DNA of 64,000 bases. Source: Psychrobacillus lasiicapitis. Lineage in GTDB: Bacteria; Bacillota; Bacilli; Bacillales_A; Planococcaceae. Below, one piece after another: positions 8,368-17,837 of the stretch. How positions within the stretch are numbered: position 1 is the stretch's first letter; each line of letters begins with the position of its first letter. The notes below the pieces were generated by a model. The model saw nothing but the letters and a program-made list of their open reading frames with translations, made no database searches and was not told the DNA's origin. The stretch is taken from the NCBI RefSeq assembly GCF_006861795.1, contig NZ_VDGH01000009.1:124001-188000 (forward strand), in the 5' to 3' direction. The translations under genes and the position numbers were made by a program.

Positions 8368-9642
8368 ATGTACGGACAATTTAAAACAATTGATGAAGCA
8401 AACAGAGCCGTTATTGATAAAATTGTATCAGGCGCACCATTTTTAGTGGATGTTGTTCCAGCTAAATCTGTTATTAAAGAATTAAATGGAAAAGTATTAC
8501 TTCATGCAGGACCACCTATTAAATGGGAAAACATGACAAGCCCAATGCAAGGATCTTGTGTAGGAGCTACATTATTTGAAGGTTGGGCAGCTAACGCTGA
8601 TGAAGCATTTAAAATGCTTGAAAATGGAGAAATTGAATTCATTCCATGTCACCATGTGAACGCAGTTGGCCCAATGGGTGGAATTACATCTGGAAGCATG
8701 CCAGTTCTTGTTGTAGAAAATCGCGATGGCGGAAATCAAGCATATTGCACAATGAACGAAGGTATTGGTGCAGTTCTACGTTTTGGTGCTTATTCAGAAG
8801 AAGTAATCAACCGTTTAGGTTGGTTCAGAGATGTACTTGGACCAACATTATCTAAAGCTATTAAAGTTAAAGGTGACGGATTAAACGTTAACGTTATGAT
8901 CGCGAAAGCAATTACAATGGGAGATGAGTTCCACCAACGTAATATTGCAGGGTCACTTATCTTCTTAAAAGATCTTGTACCGTATATCTTACAAACAGAT
9001 GCAACTGATCAAGAAAAACAAGATGTTATTCAATTCTTGGCTGATACTGACCAATTCTTCTTGAATGTTGCGATGGCAACTACTAAAGCAGTAATGGACA
9101 CAGCACGTGAAATCCAACATGGTACTGTTGTAACAGCAATGTGCCGTAACGGTCATGAATTCGGAATCCGTATTGCTGGTATGGGTGACCAATGGTTTAC
9201 AGCACCAGTTAATACACCTCAAGGTCTATTCTTTACTGGCTACGATCAAGACATGGCTTGTCCTGATATGGGAGACAGTGCAATCACTGAAACATACGGC
9301 GTCGGTGGTATGGCAATGATCGCTGCTCCTGGTGTTACACGCTTCGTCGGTGCTGGTGGTATGGACGACGCAGTTAGCACAAGTAATGACATGATGGAAA
9401 TTTGTATTGATCATAACCCTAACTTCTCTATTCCAACATGGGACTTCAAAGGTTCTTGTCTTGGAATCGATGCAAGAAAAGTTGTTGAAACAGGTATTGA
9501 GCCAGTAATCAACACAGGAATTGCACATAAAGAAGCTGGAGTAGGCCAAATTGGTGCAGGTACAGTTCGTGCTCCATTAGCTTGCTTTGAAAAAGCAATT
9601 GATGCATATGCTGTAAAACTTGGTCTAATTGACCCGCAATAA
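8368..9642 (+). CDS. allG: Oxamate carbamoyltransferase subunit AllG (YlbE, DUF1116)
   Basis: 424-residue YlbE-family protein, the second component of the oxamate carbamoyltransferase. Recognised by order in the allF-G-H block and by family blocks such as GPPIKWENMTSPMQGSCVG, PCHHVNAVGPMGGITSG, CRNGHEFGIRIAG and FVGAGGMDDAVS. The track-length frame begins at 8344, but GGGAGGAAAG at 8355-8364 sits ideally ahead of ATG 8368, so I use the latter. Soluble, Gly-rich. Its stop codon touches the next gene's ATG, indicating translational coupling and a stoichiometric complex. Confidence 0.88.
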   Translation: MYGQFKTIDEANRAVIDKIVSGAPFLVDVVPAKSVIKELNGKVLLHAGPPIKWENMTSPMQGSCVGATLFEGWAANADEAFKMLENGEIEFIPCHHVNAVGPMGGITSGSMPVLVVENRDGGNQAYCTMNEGIGAVLRFGAYSEEVINRLGWFRDVLGPTLSKAIKVKGDGLNVNVMIAKAITMGDEFHQRNIAGSLIFLKDLVPYILQTDATDQEKQDVIQFLADTDQFFLNVAMATTKAVMDTAREIQHGTVVTAMCRNGHEFGIRIAGMGDQWFTAPVNTPQGLFFTGYDQDMACPDMGDSAITETYGVGGMAMIAAPGVTRFVGAGGMDDAVSTSNDMMEICIDHNPNFSIPTWDFKGSCLGIDARKVVETGIEPVINTGIAHKEAGVGQIGAGTVRAPLACFEKAIDAYAVKLGLIDPQ

Positions 9643-10548
9643 ATGAATAATTGCACTCTTTTTGGAGAGGACTATAGTTATCTAGTTCCTCTCCTTCTTT
9701 ATAAAAGTGAAAATGGATACGTTCATAGTCGTTTTGCCAATGGCTTTAATATTAAAATGGAAGATTCTCTTGTATTTATAGGAAATAATAAAAACGGACT
9801 TCTGCCATTTGGAATTCATCTTCGAGAAGAAGATACGTTAAGAGCTGTTTCCTCTGTGAATAATGGAGATCCAGTTACTTGGAATAAAAATACGAACTCC
9901 ATTGAATTACCAAGGGTAACAATTAGTATTGAAAAAGGCAATAGCTTTAAAAATGAATTAACTACTTTAAATAGTACGGCTATTTTTAAAGCAAGTTTTG
10001 AACAATTTTGTTTGCAATTAATGAAAATAGAAGACCGCACTGGACTGGATGTTTCGTTCAACGAATTTTTAAACAAGCTTCATGCAGCTGACGAACAAAG
10101 TTGGCTTGGTGCTGAAGCCTATTTGATAATGTTGATGGAAGCTGCTATGTCAAGTGACGAAGATTTAATGGAGAAAGTCCTTAGATATTTTCTTGGAAGA
10201 GGACAAGGCTTGACTCCATCAGGCGATGATATGATTGTTGGGATGCTTGCCTTTGATGCCGTTTCCCCAACTCTTTCCACGAGCTTTTATGAAAAAGTTT
10301 CAGAGCTAATTGAGGGAGAATCGATTACTACTGATGTGGCAAGAGAATATTTACGTTATGCACTTAAACAGGAATTTAGCTCAACTGTTTCAAATCTGGT
10401 CAATGCTTTTGCTGACGGTAATGACCCTAATTTTGAGAAAGTCTTATATGACTTGATTGGAGTTGGACATAGTTCCGGTTTGGATACGGTATTAGGTATT
10501 CTTATTGGAATGTTAGCTTTTAGAAAAACAAAAATAGATACAAATTAA
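9643..10548 (+). CDS. allH: Oxamate carbamoyltransferase subunit AllH (YlbF, DUF2877)
   Basis: 301-residue DUF2877 protein with the family signature GRGQGLTPSGDDMIVGML near residues 185-202. Third gene of the transcarbamylase block. The ATG directly follows allG's TAA (TAAATG, no gap) and there is no strong ribosome site of its own, so translation probably depends on ribosomes finishing allG. It is the least conserved of the three subunits, as in other species. No membrane or export signal. Confidence 0.85.
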   Translation: MNNCTLFGEDYSYLVPLLLYKSENGYVHSRFANGFNIKMEDSLVFIGNNKNGLLPFGIHLREEDTLRAVSSVNNGDPVTWNKNTNSIELPRVTISIEKGNSFKNELTTLNSTAIFKASFEQFCLQLMKIEDRTGLDVSFNEFLNKLHAADEQSWLGAEAYLIMLMEAAMSSDEDLMEKVLRYFLGRGQGLTPSGDDMIVGMLAFDAVSPTLSTSFYEKVSELIEGESITTDVAREYLRYALKQEFSSTVSNLVNAFADGNDPNFEKVLYDLIGVGHSSGLDTVLGILIGMLAFRKTKIDTN

Positions 10549-10567
10549 AAGGTTGGAGAGTGTTTAT

Positions 10568-11503
10568 ATGAGTAAAGTCGTTTTAGCGATTGGCGGTAAC
10601 GCTATCATTAAAGAAGGCCAAAAAGGAACAATTGAAGAACAACGAGAAAACTTAGTTGAGAGTTCTGCACCTGTTCTTGATTTAATGGAACAAGGACATA
10701 CAGTTGTGATCACTCACGGAAATGGTCCACAAGTTGGGAATACGTTAATCAGAGGGGAAATGGCTAAATCAGTAATCCCCGAGTATCCTTTAGATGTATA
10801 TGGCGCAGAAACGCAAGGTAACTTAGGATATTTGATCCAACAAACATTTAAAAATAAAATGGCGGAACGCAATATCAATAAAACAATTGCAACAGTTGTA
10901 ACTCAATCAGTTGTTTCAAAAGATGATTCTGCATTTGAAAACCCTACAAAACCAATTGGCCCATTCTATTCTAAAGAAGATATGGAGAAAATTGTAGCTG
11001 AGCGTAACTTAACATTTGTTGAAGATGCTGGACGTGGATATAGACGTGTTGTTGCATCTCCAAAGCCAGTTAGAATTGTTGAAAAAGAAGCAATTGAAAC
11101 TTTGCTTAACAATGGTATTTCTGTTATTTCCACTGGTGGCGGTGGAATTCCTGTAATTGAAAATAACGGAAAAATCGAAGGTATTGAAGCTGTAATCGAT
11201 AAAGACTTCGCAAGTGCATTACTTGCAGCTGATATTAACGCTGATTATTTATTCATCTTAACTGGTGTTGAACAAGTTGCTATCAACTTCGGTAAACCAA
11301 ACCAAGAAAATTTATTAGAAATGACAATTGATGACGCACTTCGTTATTTAGATGAAGGTCAATTCCCTAAAGGAAGCATGGGACCAAAAATTGAAGCTGC
11401 GATTCTGTTCCTACAAAAAGGCGGAAAGAACGTTATCATTACGTCAATTGATAAACTTCAAGATGCAATTGAAGGAAAAACTGGTACACGTATTGTAATG
11501 TAA
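10568..11503 (+). CDS. allK: Carbamate kinase
   Basis: Transfers phosphate from carbamoyl phosphate to ADP, yielding ATP, CO2 and ammonia (EC 2.7.2.2): the energy-conserving last step of anaerobic ureide use. 311 residues with amino-acid-kinase-fold blocks VVLAIGGNAI at the N-terminus, THGNGPQVGN, GYLIQQ, STGGGGIPV, IDKDFASALLA, ILTGVEQV and PKGSMGPKIEAA. Start chosen at ATG 10568 behind TTGGAGAG; the longer frame from 10553 overlaps that ribosome site. It could equally be called arcC by family; the cluster argues for the allantoin-pathway role (E. coli AllK/YbcF). Confidence 0.92.
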   Translation: MSKVVLAIGGNAIIKEGQKGTIEEQRENLVESSAPVLDLMEQGHTVVITHGNGPQVGNTLIRGEMAKSVIPEYPLDVYGAETQGNLGYLIQQTFKNKMAERNINKTIATVVTQSVVSKDDSAFENPTKPIGPFYSKEDMEKIVAERNLTFVEDAGRGYRRVVASPKPVRIVEKEAIETLLNNGISVISTGGGGIPVIENNGKIEGIEAVIDKDFASALLAADINADYLFILTGVEQVAINFGKPNQENLLEMTIDDALRYLDEGQFPKGSMGPKIEAAILFLQKGGKNVIITSIDKLQDAIEGKTGTRIVM

Positions 11504-11517
11504 TATATAAAGTTGTT

Positions 11518-11571
11518 CTGTCTACCCCTACTTTCTATAAGAATGAAGGGGTAGACAGTGCTTTTTTATTT
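11518..11571 (+). terminator. Strong intrinsic terminator ending the all operon
   Basis: An 11-bp perfect stem (CTGTCTACCCC, 11518-11528, with GGGGTAGACAG, 11548-11558) is followed by TGCTTTTTTATTT. It separates the carbamate kinase from the second amidohydrolase gene. Confidence 0.92.
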
Positions 11572-11748
11572 ATTTAATTTTTTTCTTCATCACCCCCGCA
11601 AAACTTTAAATCTACATAATGGTTATGAACTGTCAGAAAAGACTAGCTAACTATGTTCACTTTTTTTATACTTAGATTATTAACGACTAAAATATTCCGA
11701 AGATTTATAATAAGTAGAAACTACGATGATAAGACAGGAGATATCTAT

Positions 11749-12993
11749 ATGGATACTAAGCAAAGATATCAAATACTTTTTAATAAAATCAATCAATATA
11801 ATTCAGGGAATAAAGGAATTACCAGAGTTGCATATACAAATGAAGAGCAGGCATGTACACAAGCATTTATGCGAGCGTGTAAAGACGAAGGACTAGAAAT
11901 CCGGATCGATCCATGTGGAAATGCAATTGGGAGAAGAGAAGGTAGAATAAAGGGGCTTCCACCTGTGTTAATGGGTTCTCATTTGGATACGGTTTATCAA
12001 GGCGGTAAGTATGACGGGGTTGTAGGTGTTACTGCTGCATTGGAAGTTATTAAACGACTGAACGAAAAGGGAATTGAAACAGATCATCCAATTGAGATTA
12101 TTTCATTTGCTTGTGAGGAGTCTTCTAGGTTCGGTGTTTCCACACTAGGAAGTAAAGCGATGGCCGGTACATTCGATAAGGATAAAGTTAGATATTTAAA
12201 AGACCGCAATGGGGTTACATTGGAAGAGGCACTTGCTTTATGTGCACTTGAAATTGATAGTATTGAACATGCGAGTAGGAAAGATGAGAAGATAAAGGCC
12301 TTTTTTGAATTACATGTAGAGCAAGGCCCAGTATTAGAGAATGAAAATATAAAGATTGGGATCGTTACCGGAATAGCAGCTCCGGTTAGATTTTCGATAA
12401 GAATAATAGGAACTCCTTCTCATTCTGGTACAACACCAATGAATATGCGAAACGATGCGCTTCTTGGAGCATCCCAAATAGCATTGGAACTTGAAAAAAT
12501 AGCATTAAATGAACAAAGCTATGGAACGGTTGCTACGGTTGGTGTTTTAGATATCCCAGCCAGTGCGATGAACGTAGTGCCGGGTGAAGTAGAGATCAAA
12601 GTTGATATCCGAGGAACTTCATTAGAATCACGACAGCGCGTGTTGGATCATCTAAATCAAACGATCGAATTAGTAAAAAGAAACAGGCAGTTAGAAATCA
12701 TTAGTCAGGAAATCATTTCGGAGGAACCAGTACTACTCTCTACTGAAATTACAGAAACAATGGAAACAATTTGTAAGGAACAGGCTATTTCTTATAAAAT
12801 GATGCCAAGTGGAGCAGGACATGATGCTATGAACATGGTAAAGCTATGCCCTACCGGACTTATCTTTGTTCCATCTGTAAATGGTCTTAGCCACCATCCA
12901 GATGAGTATACCGACCATGATGATATATTAATAGGTATTGATGTGTTAGAGAAAACTGTCATACATTATGCTAAAATGGAATCGAACATTTAG
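11749..12993 (+). CDS. M20 amidase/N-carbamoylase, AllC-like paralogue
   Basis: 414-residue Zn-dependent amidohydrolase of the hydantoinase/carbamoylase family. Ligand motifs are intact: H78 and D80 in GSHLDTV, D89 in GGKYDG, ACEESSRFG (121-129), ELHVEQG and a final LSHHPDEY. ATG 11749 is chosen because ACAGGAGAT (11734-11742) precedes it; the open frame extends upstream to 11653 without a ribosome site. Candidate substrates are allantoate, ureidoglycolate or N-carbamoyl-L-amino acids. Position just beyond the all operon's terminator suggests independent expression and a related but distinct substrate. It has a much-diverged sequence compared with the allC at 2187, so this is not a recent duplication. 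Confidence 0.8.
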   Translation: MDTKQRYQILFNKINQYNSGNKGITRVAYTNEEQACTQAFMRACKDEGLEIRIDPCGNAIGRREGRIKGLPPVLMGSHLDTVYQGGKYDGVVGVTAALEVIKRLNEKGIETDHPIEIISFACEESSRFGVSTLGSKAMAGTFDKDKVRYLKDRNGVTLEEALALCALEIDSIEHASRKDEKIKAFFELHVEQGPVLENENIKIGIVTGIAAPVRFSIRIIGTPSHSGTTPMNMRNDALLGASQIALELEKIALNEQSYGTVATVGVLDIPASAMNVVPGEVEIKVDIRGTSLESRQRVLDHLNQTIELVKRNRQLEIISQEIISEEPVLLSTEITETMETICKEQAISYKMMPSGAGHDAMNMVKLCPTGLIFVPSVNGLSHHPDEYTDHDDILIGIDVLEKTVIHYAKMESNI

Positions 12994-13047
12994 GGAAATA
13001 AGTGAGCGAGTAAGTAAGTAAATAATTTTCACCTCATAAATATAGAT

Positions 13048-13087
13048 ATAACCACTTCTCAAAATCAGAGGGGTGGTTATTTTTTTG
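13048..13087 (+). terminator. Intrinsic terminator
   Basis: Stem ATAACCACTTCTC (13048-13060) with GAGGGGTGGTTAT (13068-13080), 13 pairs including two G-T, then TTTTTTT. A near-identical hairpin ends the gene at 29522-30712. Confidence 0.9.
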
Positions 13088-13305
13088 CTTTTGAAAATTA
13101 TAGGATAATGTATGTGGATTAAATTTTAGCGGTCAACTAATAGAGTTTTTTAAGACGTATTATCCCTAGTTAGTATATGTCTTTAATTATCCAACTCCTA
13201 AAGTATTTGCAAGTAATGTATGAGATGTAATTTCTAGAAAATTCAATAAAAGTGATAATAGACCTATTATAATTTTCTGTCATTTATAAATAAAAAATAC
13301 TAGTG

Positions 13306-13334
13306 TCGACAAGAAATGATAAGTTCTTTATACT
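13306..13334 (+). promoter_or_regulatory. Probable sigma-A promoter for the riboswitch operon
   Basis: TCGACA (13306-13311) and TATACT (13329-13334), separated by 17 bases, stand about 55 bases ahead of the riboswitch. Five of six positions match the -35 consensus and five of six the -10. Confidence 0.6.
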
Positions 13335-13388
13335 ATTAGAGTGATATGAAATCATGATATTAGTACTATTATACCTAAAATTGAAAAA

Positions 13389-13462
13389 GGCAAACTTATT
13401 GAAAGGTAAGGACGCAAAGCTACGAGTCTAAAATCCTCTTGGATAATGATAGTCGGGTTGCC
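13389..13462 (+). promoter_or_regulatory. Cyclic di-GMP-I (GEMM) riboswitch
   Basis: The segment begins GGCAAAC and ends GGGTTGCC, which pair as the closing P1 helix. Inside are the near-invariant GEMM-I elements: the GAAAGGTAAGGACGCAAAGC stretch (tetraloop-receptor side and ligand pocket) and later TGATAGTCGGGTTGCC. It lies in the leader of a three-gene operon ending in a chemoreceptor, a common target for this class. Ligand binding would couple intracellular c-di-GMP to motility/chemotaxis gene expression. Established for the class; inferred for this copy from sequence. Confidence 0.93.
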
Positions 13463-13486
13463 AAGAATATAATGAATGATTCTTTG

Positions 13487-13520
13487 GCTATCCCTATCTA
13501 GGATTGGGATAGCTTATATT
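13487..13520 (+). terminator. Riboswitch expression-platform terminator
   Basis: Stem GCTATCCC (13487-13494) with GGGATAGC (13506-13513), then TTATATTTT. It lies 24 bases after the aptamer and 73 bases before the next start codon, so ligand-dependent termination is the likely mechanism; whether c-di-GMP turns expression on or off cannot be told by eye. Confidence 0.65.
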
Positions 13521-13592
13521 TTAGGATTCCCCCATAAGCAAATAAAAGTAACCTAAGAAATGTAGCAGTCTATAGGAAAAAGGAGATTAGAG

Positions 13593-13961
13593 ATGATAGT
13601 AGTAGATAAAAGGAAATATAAAATGGCTATTAATGAGGTCGCGAAGGAAGTTCAAGTACAGGTGCATGGATTAATGAGAGCGGAAGATGCAGAAGGTTAT
13701 TTGGTAGATTTACAGGATACGATTAATAAAGTCTCAAGACAAGATTATACGTTTGTTATCGACGGGACTCACCAAACTCCTGTCCCATCAAAAGTTGTAC
13801 CGCAGTTGGAGCAAACGATGCAATTTTATTCTAGCTTAGGTTTTAAGGATATCCTTGTAGTAAAGCCTGCCTCTAAAATTGCTCAAGTGCAAATTAGAAA
13901 TGTACTTGAAAGAATTGAGTTCACAGGTACATTTATCGATAAAGTACGTCATTCCATGTAA
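13593..13961 (+). CDS. Small protein, STAS-like; family not firmly recognised
   Basis: 122 residues, soluble, no export signal. The arrangement (a beta-rich opening with VQVHGLMRAEDAEGY, central YTFVIDGTHQ strand, helix EQTMQFYSSLG, strand DILVVKP, C-terminal helix) is like small STAS/SpoIIAA-type domains, but I cannot name the family with certainty. First gene after the c-di-GMP riboswitch, with GGAGATTAG ahead of ATG 13593. Its neighbours, an acetyltransferase-like protein and a chemoreceptor, suggest a role in signalling connected with motility or surface behaviour. Confidence 0.55.
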   Translation: MIVVDKRKYKMAINEVAKEVQVQVHGLMRAEDAEGYLVDLQDTINKVSRQDYTFVIDGTHQTPVPSKVVPQLEQTMQFYSSLGFKDILVVKPASKIAQVQIRNVLERIEFTGTFIDKVRHSM

Positions 13962-14017
13962 TGTTAGGTTCAATAGAAAGAGATTTTAATTTTATAATCT
14001 GGAAGGAAGATCAATAA

Positions 14018-14728
14018 GTGCAAATAACACAAGAGTTGTATACATATGAGATTATAACGAAGGAACAAACAGATGTAATTCCGAAAGCAGCTGCGTGTTT
14101 AGCTCGTTCATTTATTGGAGTAAATGTTTCAGGGAAATGGGTTCAAGAACCAATGGTAGGTCAATTAAATTTAGATTATGATGACTTCTATCAGTTTACC
14201 TTAGGTTATTTAGAATCTACTGTAGAGCAAGGTTATTGTGCAGTAGCTCAAGATATTCATCAAAATGTTGTTGGTGTGCTTGCTGGGGATACAAATGCAC
14301 CAGAGATTATTGGGGAAGATGTATTTGAAGGTTCTTTTTATGATATGAATGTAATTCTGCGTGTACTGGAAGATGTAGATAAACGTTTCATGGAAGATTA
14401 CAAAAAGCGAAACGGTGAAGATATTAAAGACGGAGAGTTATTACACCTATTCATGTTAGGAGTGACAGCTGAACATGGCCGCCACGAGATTATTCAGCAA
14501 TTAGGAAGTAGATTAATGACAAAGGCATCGTCACAAGGAGTGAAGGCTGTTTTAGGGGAAGCAACAAACCCGAAGTCGATACGTGTAATGGAAAAATATC
14601 ATAATATGAAAAAATATAAAGATTTAGATGGAAATTATATTGTTCATAAATATCAGGATAATAATAAGTTAAATGGTATTCCTGCAAATATAGCAGATGG
14701 AACGTATATCCTTTTGAAGGAGCTTTAA
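14018..14728 (+). CDS. GNAT-like acetyltransferase
   Basis: 236-residue cytosolic protein with features of a GNAT fold: central strand LHLFMLGVTAEHGRHEIIQQLGSRLMTKASSQG (acyl-CoA pyrophosphate-loop region around HGRHEIIQQLG) followed by ATNPKSIRVMEKYHNMKKYK, the typical 'N..S..lyek.Gf' segment. Substrate unknown. GTG 14018 is chosen because GGAAGGAAG lies 8 bases upstream. Middle gene of the riboswitch operon, 56 bases after the first gene and 58 before the chemoreceptor. The N-terminal 110 residues are less typical of GNATs and may bind the acceptor. Confidence 0.6.
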   Translation: MQITQELYTYEIITKEQTDVIPKAAACLARSFIGVNVSGKWVQEPMVGQLNLDYDDFYQFTLGYLESTVEQGYCAVAQDIHQNVVGVLAGDTNAPEIIGEDVFEGSFYDMNVILRVLEDVDKRFMEDYKKRNGEDIKDGELLHLFMLGVTAEHGRHEIIQQLGSRLMTKASSQGVKAVLGEATNPKSIRVMEKYHNMKKYKDLDGNYIVHKYQDNNKLNGIPANIADGTYILLKEL

Positions 14729-14786
14729 ACTGTTCATAACATTACTAATTCAATACTAAAAATAGGAGTTAGGAGATTTATTTATC

Positions 14787-15971
14787 ATGGAAGCTATTAT
14801 GCTAGGTATAATTGTTATCTTAATAGGGGTCTCGGTGTATTTTGCTTACCGTTATTATTCGCTAAAACATCATCCTCATATTAATAAAGAAATAATAAAT
14901 GGAATGAAAGAATTATCAGCAGGTAATATCACAAGCCCAGTGGATGAAAAAAGTGCTGATTATGCTATTTTTAATCAGCTAATTGGGTTTTTCAACCTTG
15001 TAAGGGAAAAGTTTTTTTCATTTTCAAAAAACGTCCAAGAAAAGGGAGAAAATCTAGCGGAGATCGGTGAATATGCTTCTGAGAAAGCGGATATTGTTAG
15101 AGCTGCAATTGATGAAGTAGGTAGAGGATTACAAAAACAATTAATAGCTACCGAAGAAAGTGCCGAATCAATGGAAGAAATGGCTCAGGCTATTGAAGAT
15201 TTATCTGTAAGATCCAATCAAATCTCAGAGCAATCGATTACTACTTTAGAATTGACCGAAGAAGGAAACGGGAAGTTAAAGAATTCCTTAGAAAAAATGG
15301 AGCAGTTTAACCAAACGATCAATACCACATTTGATGCCATAAACAAACTTGGAGAAAAGTCTCACGAAATCGGTACTATTGTAAAAGTAATTACAGGGAT
15401 ATCTGAACAAATTAATTTATTGGCATTGAATGCGGCAATAGAAGCTGCCCGTGCGGGGGAACATGGGAAAGGATTTGCGGTTGTTGCCGATGAGGTAAGG
15501 AAATTGGCCGAACAATCACGCCAGTCTTCTTCTGAAGTATCAAATATAGTAAAGAATATACAAGAAGAAACGGATATAGTTGTTAAGTCAATGCGACAGG
15601 GAACAGAAGAATTTAAAGATACAAATACGACTATTGTAGAAGTTGGAACTATGTTTGATACAATTCTATCTACTACAAAAATTATTGCTGAAAACAATGA
15701 AAACTCCTCTGCAAGTACAGAAGAACTATCTTCTGCCTCTCACCAGATAATGACAACAATTGTTGAAATAGCTTCTATCTCTCGAGAATCTGTTGAAATG
15801 TTTGAGGAACTAATAGAGATTAGTGATGATGAACTGCAAACAATGCAAAAGCTTGTTCAAGAAGCAGAGAATCTTGTGGAGTTAAAAAATGATGTTAACA
15901 AATTGGTATATGCATGGAATGATGGTGTATATACAGAAGAAGCTAAAGAAGGTCAAAGTGCTGCACACTAA
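14787..15971 (+). CDS. Methyl-accepting chemotaxis protein, single-pass, no external sensor domain
   Basis: 394 residues. One N-terminal transmembrane helix (about 4-22) is followed directly by cytoplasm: there is no second helix or periplasmic sensor domain. Coiled coil extends from about 90 to 370. The signalling hairpin tip, which contacts CheA/CheW, is [20 protein letters not shown] followed by [21 protein letters not shown] chemoreceptor without an obvious input domain may sense an internal or membrane state, possibly via the proteins encoded just upstream. Expression is probably set by the c-di-GMP riboswitch at 13389. Confidence 0.92.
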   Translation: MEAIMLGIIVILIGVSVYFAYRYYSLKHHPHINKEIINGMKELSAGNITSPVDEKSADYAIFNQLIGFFNLVREKFFSFSKNVQEKGENLAEIGEYASEKADIVRAAIDEVGRGLQKQLIATEESAESMEEMAQAIEDLSVRSNQISEQSITTLELTEEGNGKLKNSLEKMEQFNQTINTTFDAINKLGEKSHEIGTIVKVITGISEQINLLALNAAIEAARAGEHGKGFAVVADEVRKLAEQSRQSSSEVSNIVKNIQEETDIVVKSMRQGTEEFKDTNTTIVEVGTMFDTILSTTKIIAENNENSSASTEELSSASHQIMTTIVEIASISRESVEMFEELIEISDDELQTMQKLVQEAENLVELKNDVNKLVYAWNDGVYTEEAKEGQSAAH

Positions 15972-16010
15972 GGCTTAGGATAACAGTATAAAACTTAAGC
16001 TGATAAATAT

Positions 16011-16058
16011 AAGAGTGCTTCTTATAGGTTGATCCAACTTGTGGGAAGCATCTTTTTT
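16011..16058 (+). terminator. Long imperfect hairpin terminator after the chemoreceptor
   Basis: About 20 bases on each side (AAGAGTGCTTC... with ...GAAGCATCTT, inner GGTTG/CAACT) fold around a short ATC loop, followed by TTTTTTAT. It closes the riboswitch operon. Confidence 0.75.
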
Positions 16059-16102
16059 ATGCATAAAACTACTTCTAGTAAAAACATCAAGGAGGTAAAA
16101 AG

Positions 16103-17755
16103 ATGAAGAAAATACAAAAGCTGTTTCCTAGTATGGATGGGAATGACTTTCAAAGAGAAGAAATATTATCCTATTTTAGGTCGATTTTAACGAAAATAGA
16201 TGAATTAAAGGATCCTAATAAATTAACGCTAGGAGAAATGCCCGAATACACAGAGGATTACTATAATCGTGTCATTCAAAAGGCAGATGTTCCGAAAAAG
16301 GGATTGCCAATGGAGGAAGTAATCCAAGAACTTCTAAAGTTAGTAGAAGGACACCGCTACGTCAATCGAAATTATGTAGCCAATGCAGCGCCCCTTCCGA
16401 ATATTGCTAGTATTATCGGAAATTTAGTAATGGTGCTAGTCAATGGGAACAATCTTTGGGATGTGGAAGGTCCAGCAGCGGCAACAGCAGAAATCGAGAT
16501 AACTAGTATGCTATCCAAACTTATCGGATACGATGAAAGCACTAGTGCAGGATACACAACTTGGGGTGGACAAGGGGCTGTTTTTAACTCTTTACGTCTT
16601 GCCATCGCTCGTTACGCCCCGTCGTCTAATCAAAATGGAGTACCGCAAAATCTCTATTGTTTCTGTTCAGAGCTTTCACACTATAGTCTGTATAAATCTG
16701 TAGAAGCAACAGGAATTGGCGTTGAAAACATGATTCGCGTGAAAGCCAATGTTGATCATTCGATGAATCTAGAAGATTTAAAAGAAAAAATGGAGCATGT
16801 TATTGCAAAAGGCGGTATTCCTCTGTATGTCCTTGCCACAATGGGAACTACTGATACTTTTGGGGTTGATGACATTAAAGGAATAAAGAGGATAGCAGAA
16901 GAATTGGAATGCACATACGGTATATGTCCAATCTACATCCATGCAGACTCTGCGATGGGAGGCATGTATACTTTCTTTAATAATTACGACTTTGAGAGCA
17001 ATCCTCTCCTATTTAAAGACAACGTTAAGGAAGTATTAAAATGCTATCAACAGAAGTTTGAACATATCAAACTTGCCGATAGTATGGTCTTTGATTTCCA
17101 TAAGCTTGGCCAAACACCATATATTACGAGTTTATTTATAATCAAAAACAGAGAGTATCTTAAGTATGTTGATTTAGATACAGCAGAAACGCCGTATGTT
17201 GGAAATCGCGGTTATGGTAGTTATCATACAGGATATACGCTCGAATGCTCGCGGATGGGAAGTGCTCTGACAATATATGCTTCTTTGTTAGCATTTGGAA
17301 TAGAAGGTTATCAAGAGCTTTTAGCCAACTATATTCGTGTCAATATTGCATTTAGAGAGACGTTGACAAAAGAAATTTCGAACGTAGTGATTACGAATGA
17401 GGTTTCTCCGATTACAACATTCCGTTTTTATCCCGAAAAAACAAGATGGAACGAGGAAATGAAAGGAATTTTAACAATAGAAGAAATGACGGAAATCAAT
17501 CAATTCAATGACGATTTTGCAGAGGTAATTGGTGCCGAACGAGATACCGTCTTCTATGGAAATACGAAAAAACAGTGTCTCGTAAAAGCTGCAAACTCAA
17601 ACAAACCGATATCCGTATACGCGCATAAATTTTTTGCAATCTCGCCATACTCCACAATAGAAGAGGTAGACCGTTACGTAGGATTTCTAAAAGAACATCT
17701 AGCATTCTTTCTGAAAACGAGTAGTAATAAAAATATGATTCTAACAACAGGTTAA
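16103..17755 (+). CDS. Group II pyridoxal-phosphate-dependent amino acid decarboxylase
   Basis: 550 residues, group II decarboxylase fold. H280-A-D282 in YIHADSAMGG is the pyridine-nitrogen-binding region; K334 in DFHKLGQ is the likely Schiff-base lysine, with H333 before it. Resembles tyrosine/glutamate-type decarboxylases rather than the short GadB class; the substrate is not readable. Monocistronic: a terminator lies on each side and a strong AAGGAGGTAAAA site precedes ATG 16103. Aromatic or acidic amino-acid decarboxylation could serve amine production or acid tolerance (inference). Confidence 0.8.
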   Translation: MKKIQKLFPSMDGNDFQREEILSYFRSILTKIDELKDPNKLTLGEMPEYTEDYYNRVIQKADVPKKGLPMEEVIQELLKLVEGHRYVNRNYVANAAPLPNIASIIGNLVMVLVNGNNLWDVEGPAAATAEIEITSMLSKLIGYDESTSAGYTTWGGQGAVFNSLRLAIARYAPSSNQNGVPQNLYCFCSELSHYSLYKSVEATGIGVENMIRVKANVDHSMNLEDLKEKMEHVIAKGGIPLYVLATMGTTDTFGVDDIKGIKRIAEELECTYGICPIYIHADSAMGGMYTFFNNYDFESNPLLFKDNVKEVLKCYQQKFEHIKLADSMVFDFHKLGQTPYITSLFIIKNREYLKYVDLDTAETPYVGNRGYGSYHTGYTLECSRMGSALTIYASLLAFGIEGYQELLANYIRVNIAFRETLTKEISNVVITNEVSPITTFRFYPEKTRWNEEMKGILTIEEMTEINQFNDDFAEVIGAERDTVFYGNTKKQCLVKAANSNKPISVYAHKFFAISPYSTIEEVDRYVGFLKEHLAFFLKTSSNKNMILTTG

Positions 17756-17837
17756 AGGTACGATACACTTTCAGGCTGATTACATGACTATATGTAACCA
17801 ATTGTTTGTGGAAAAAATGCATATGACTCATTATCAG

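Noticed and set aside
9226-9549. Minus-strand ORF of 107 codons inside allG
   Set aside because: Antisense of a conserved enzyme gene; composition atypical (very Cys/His rich).
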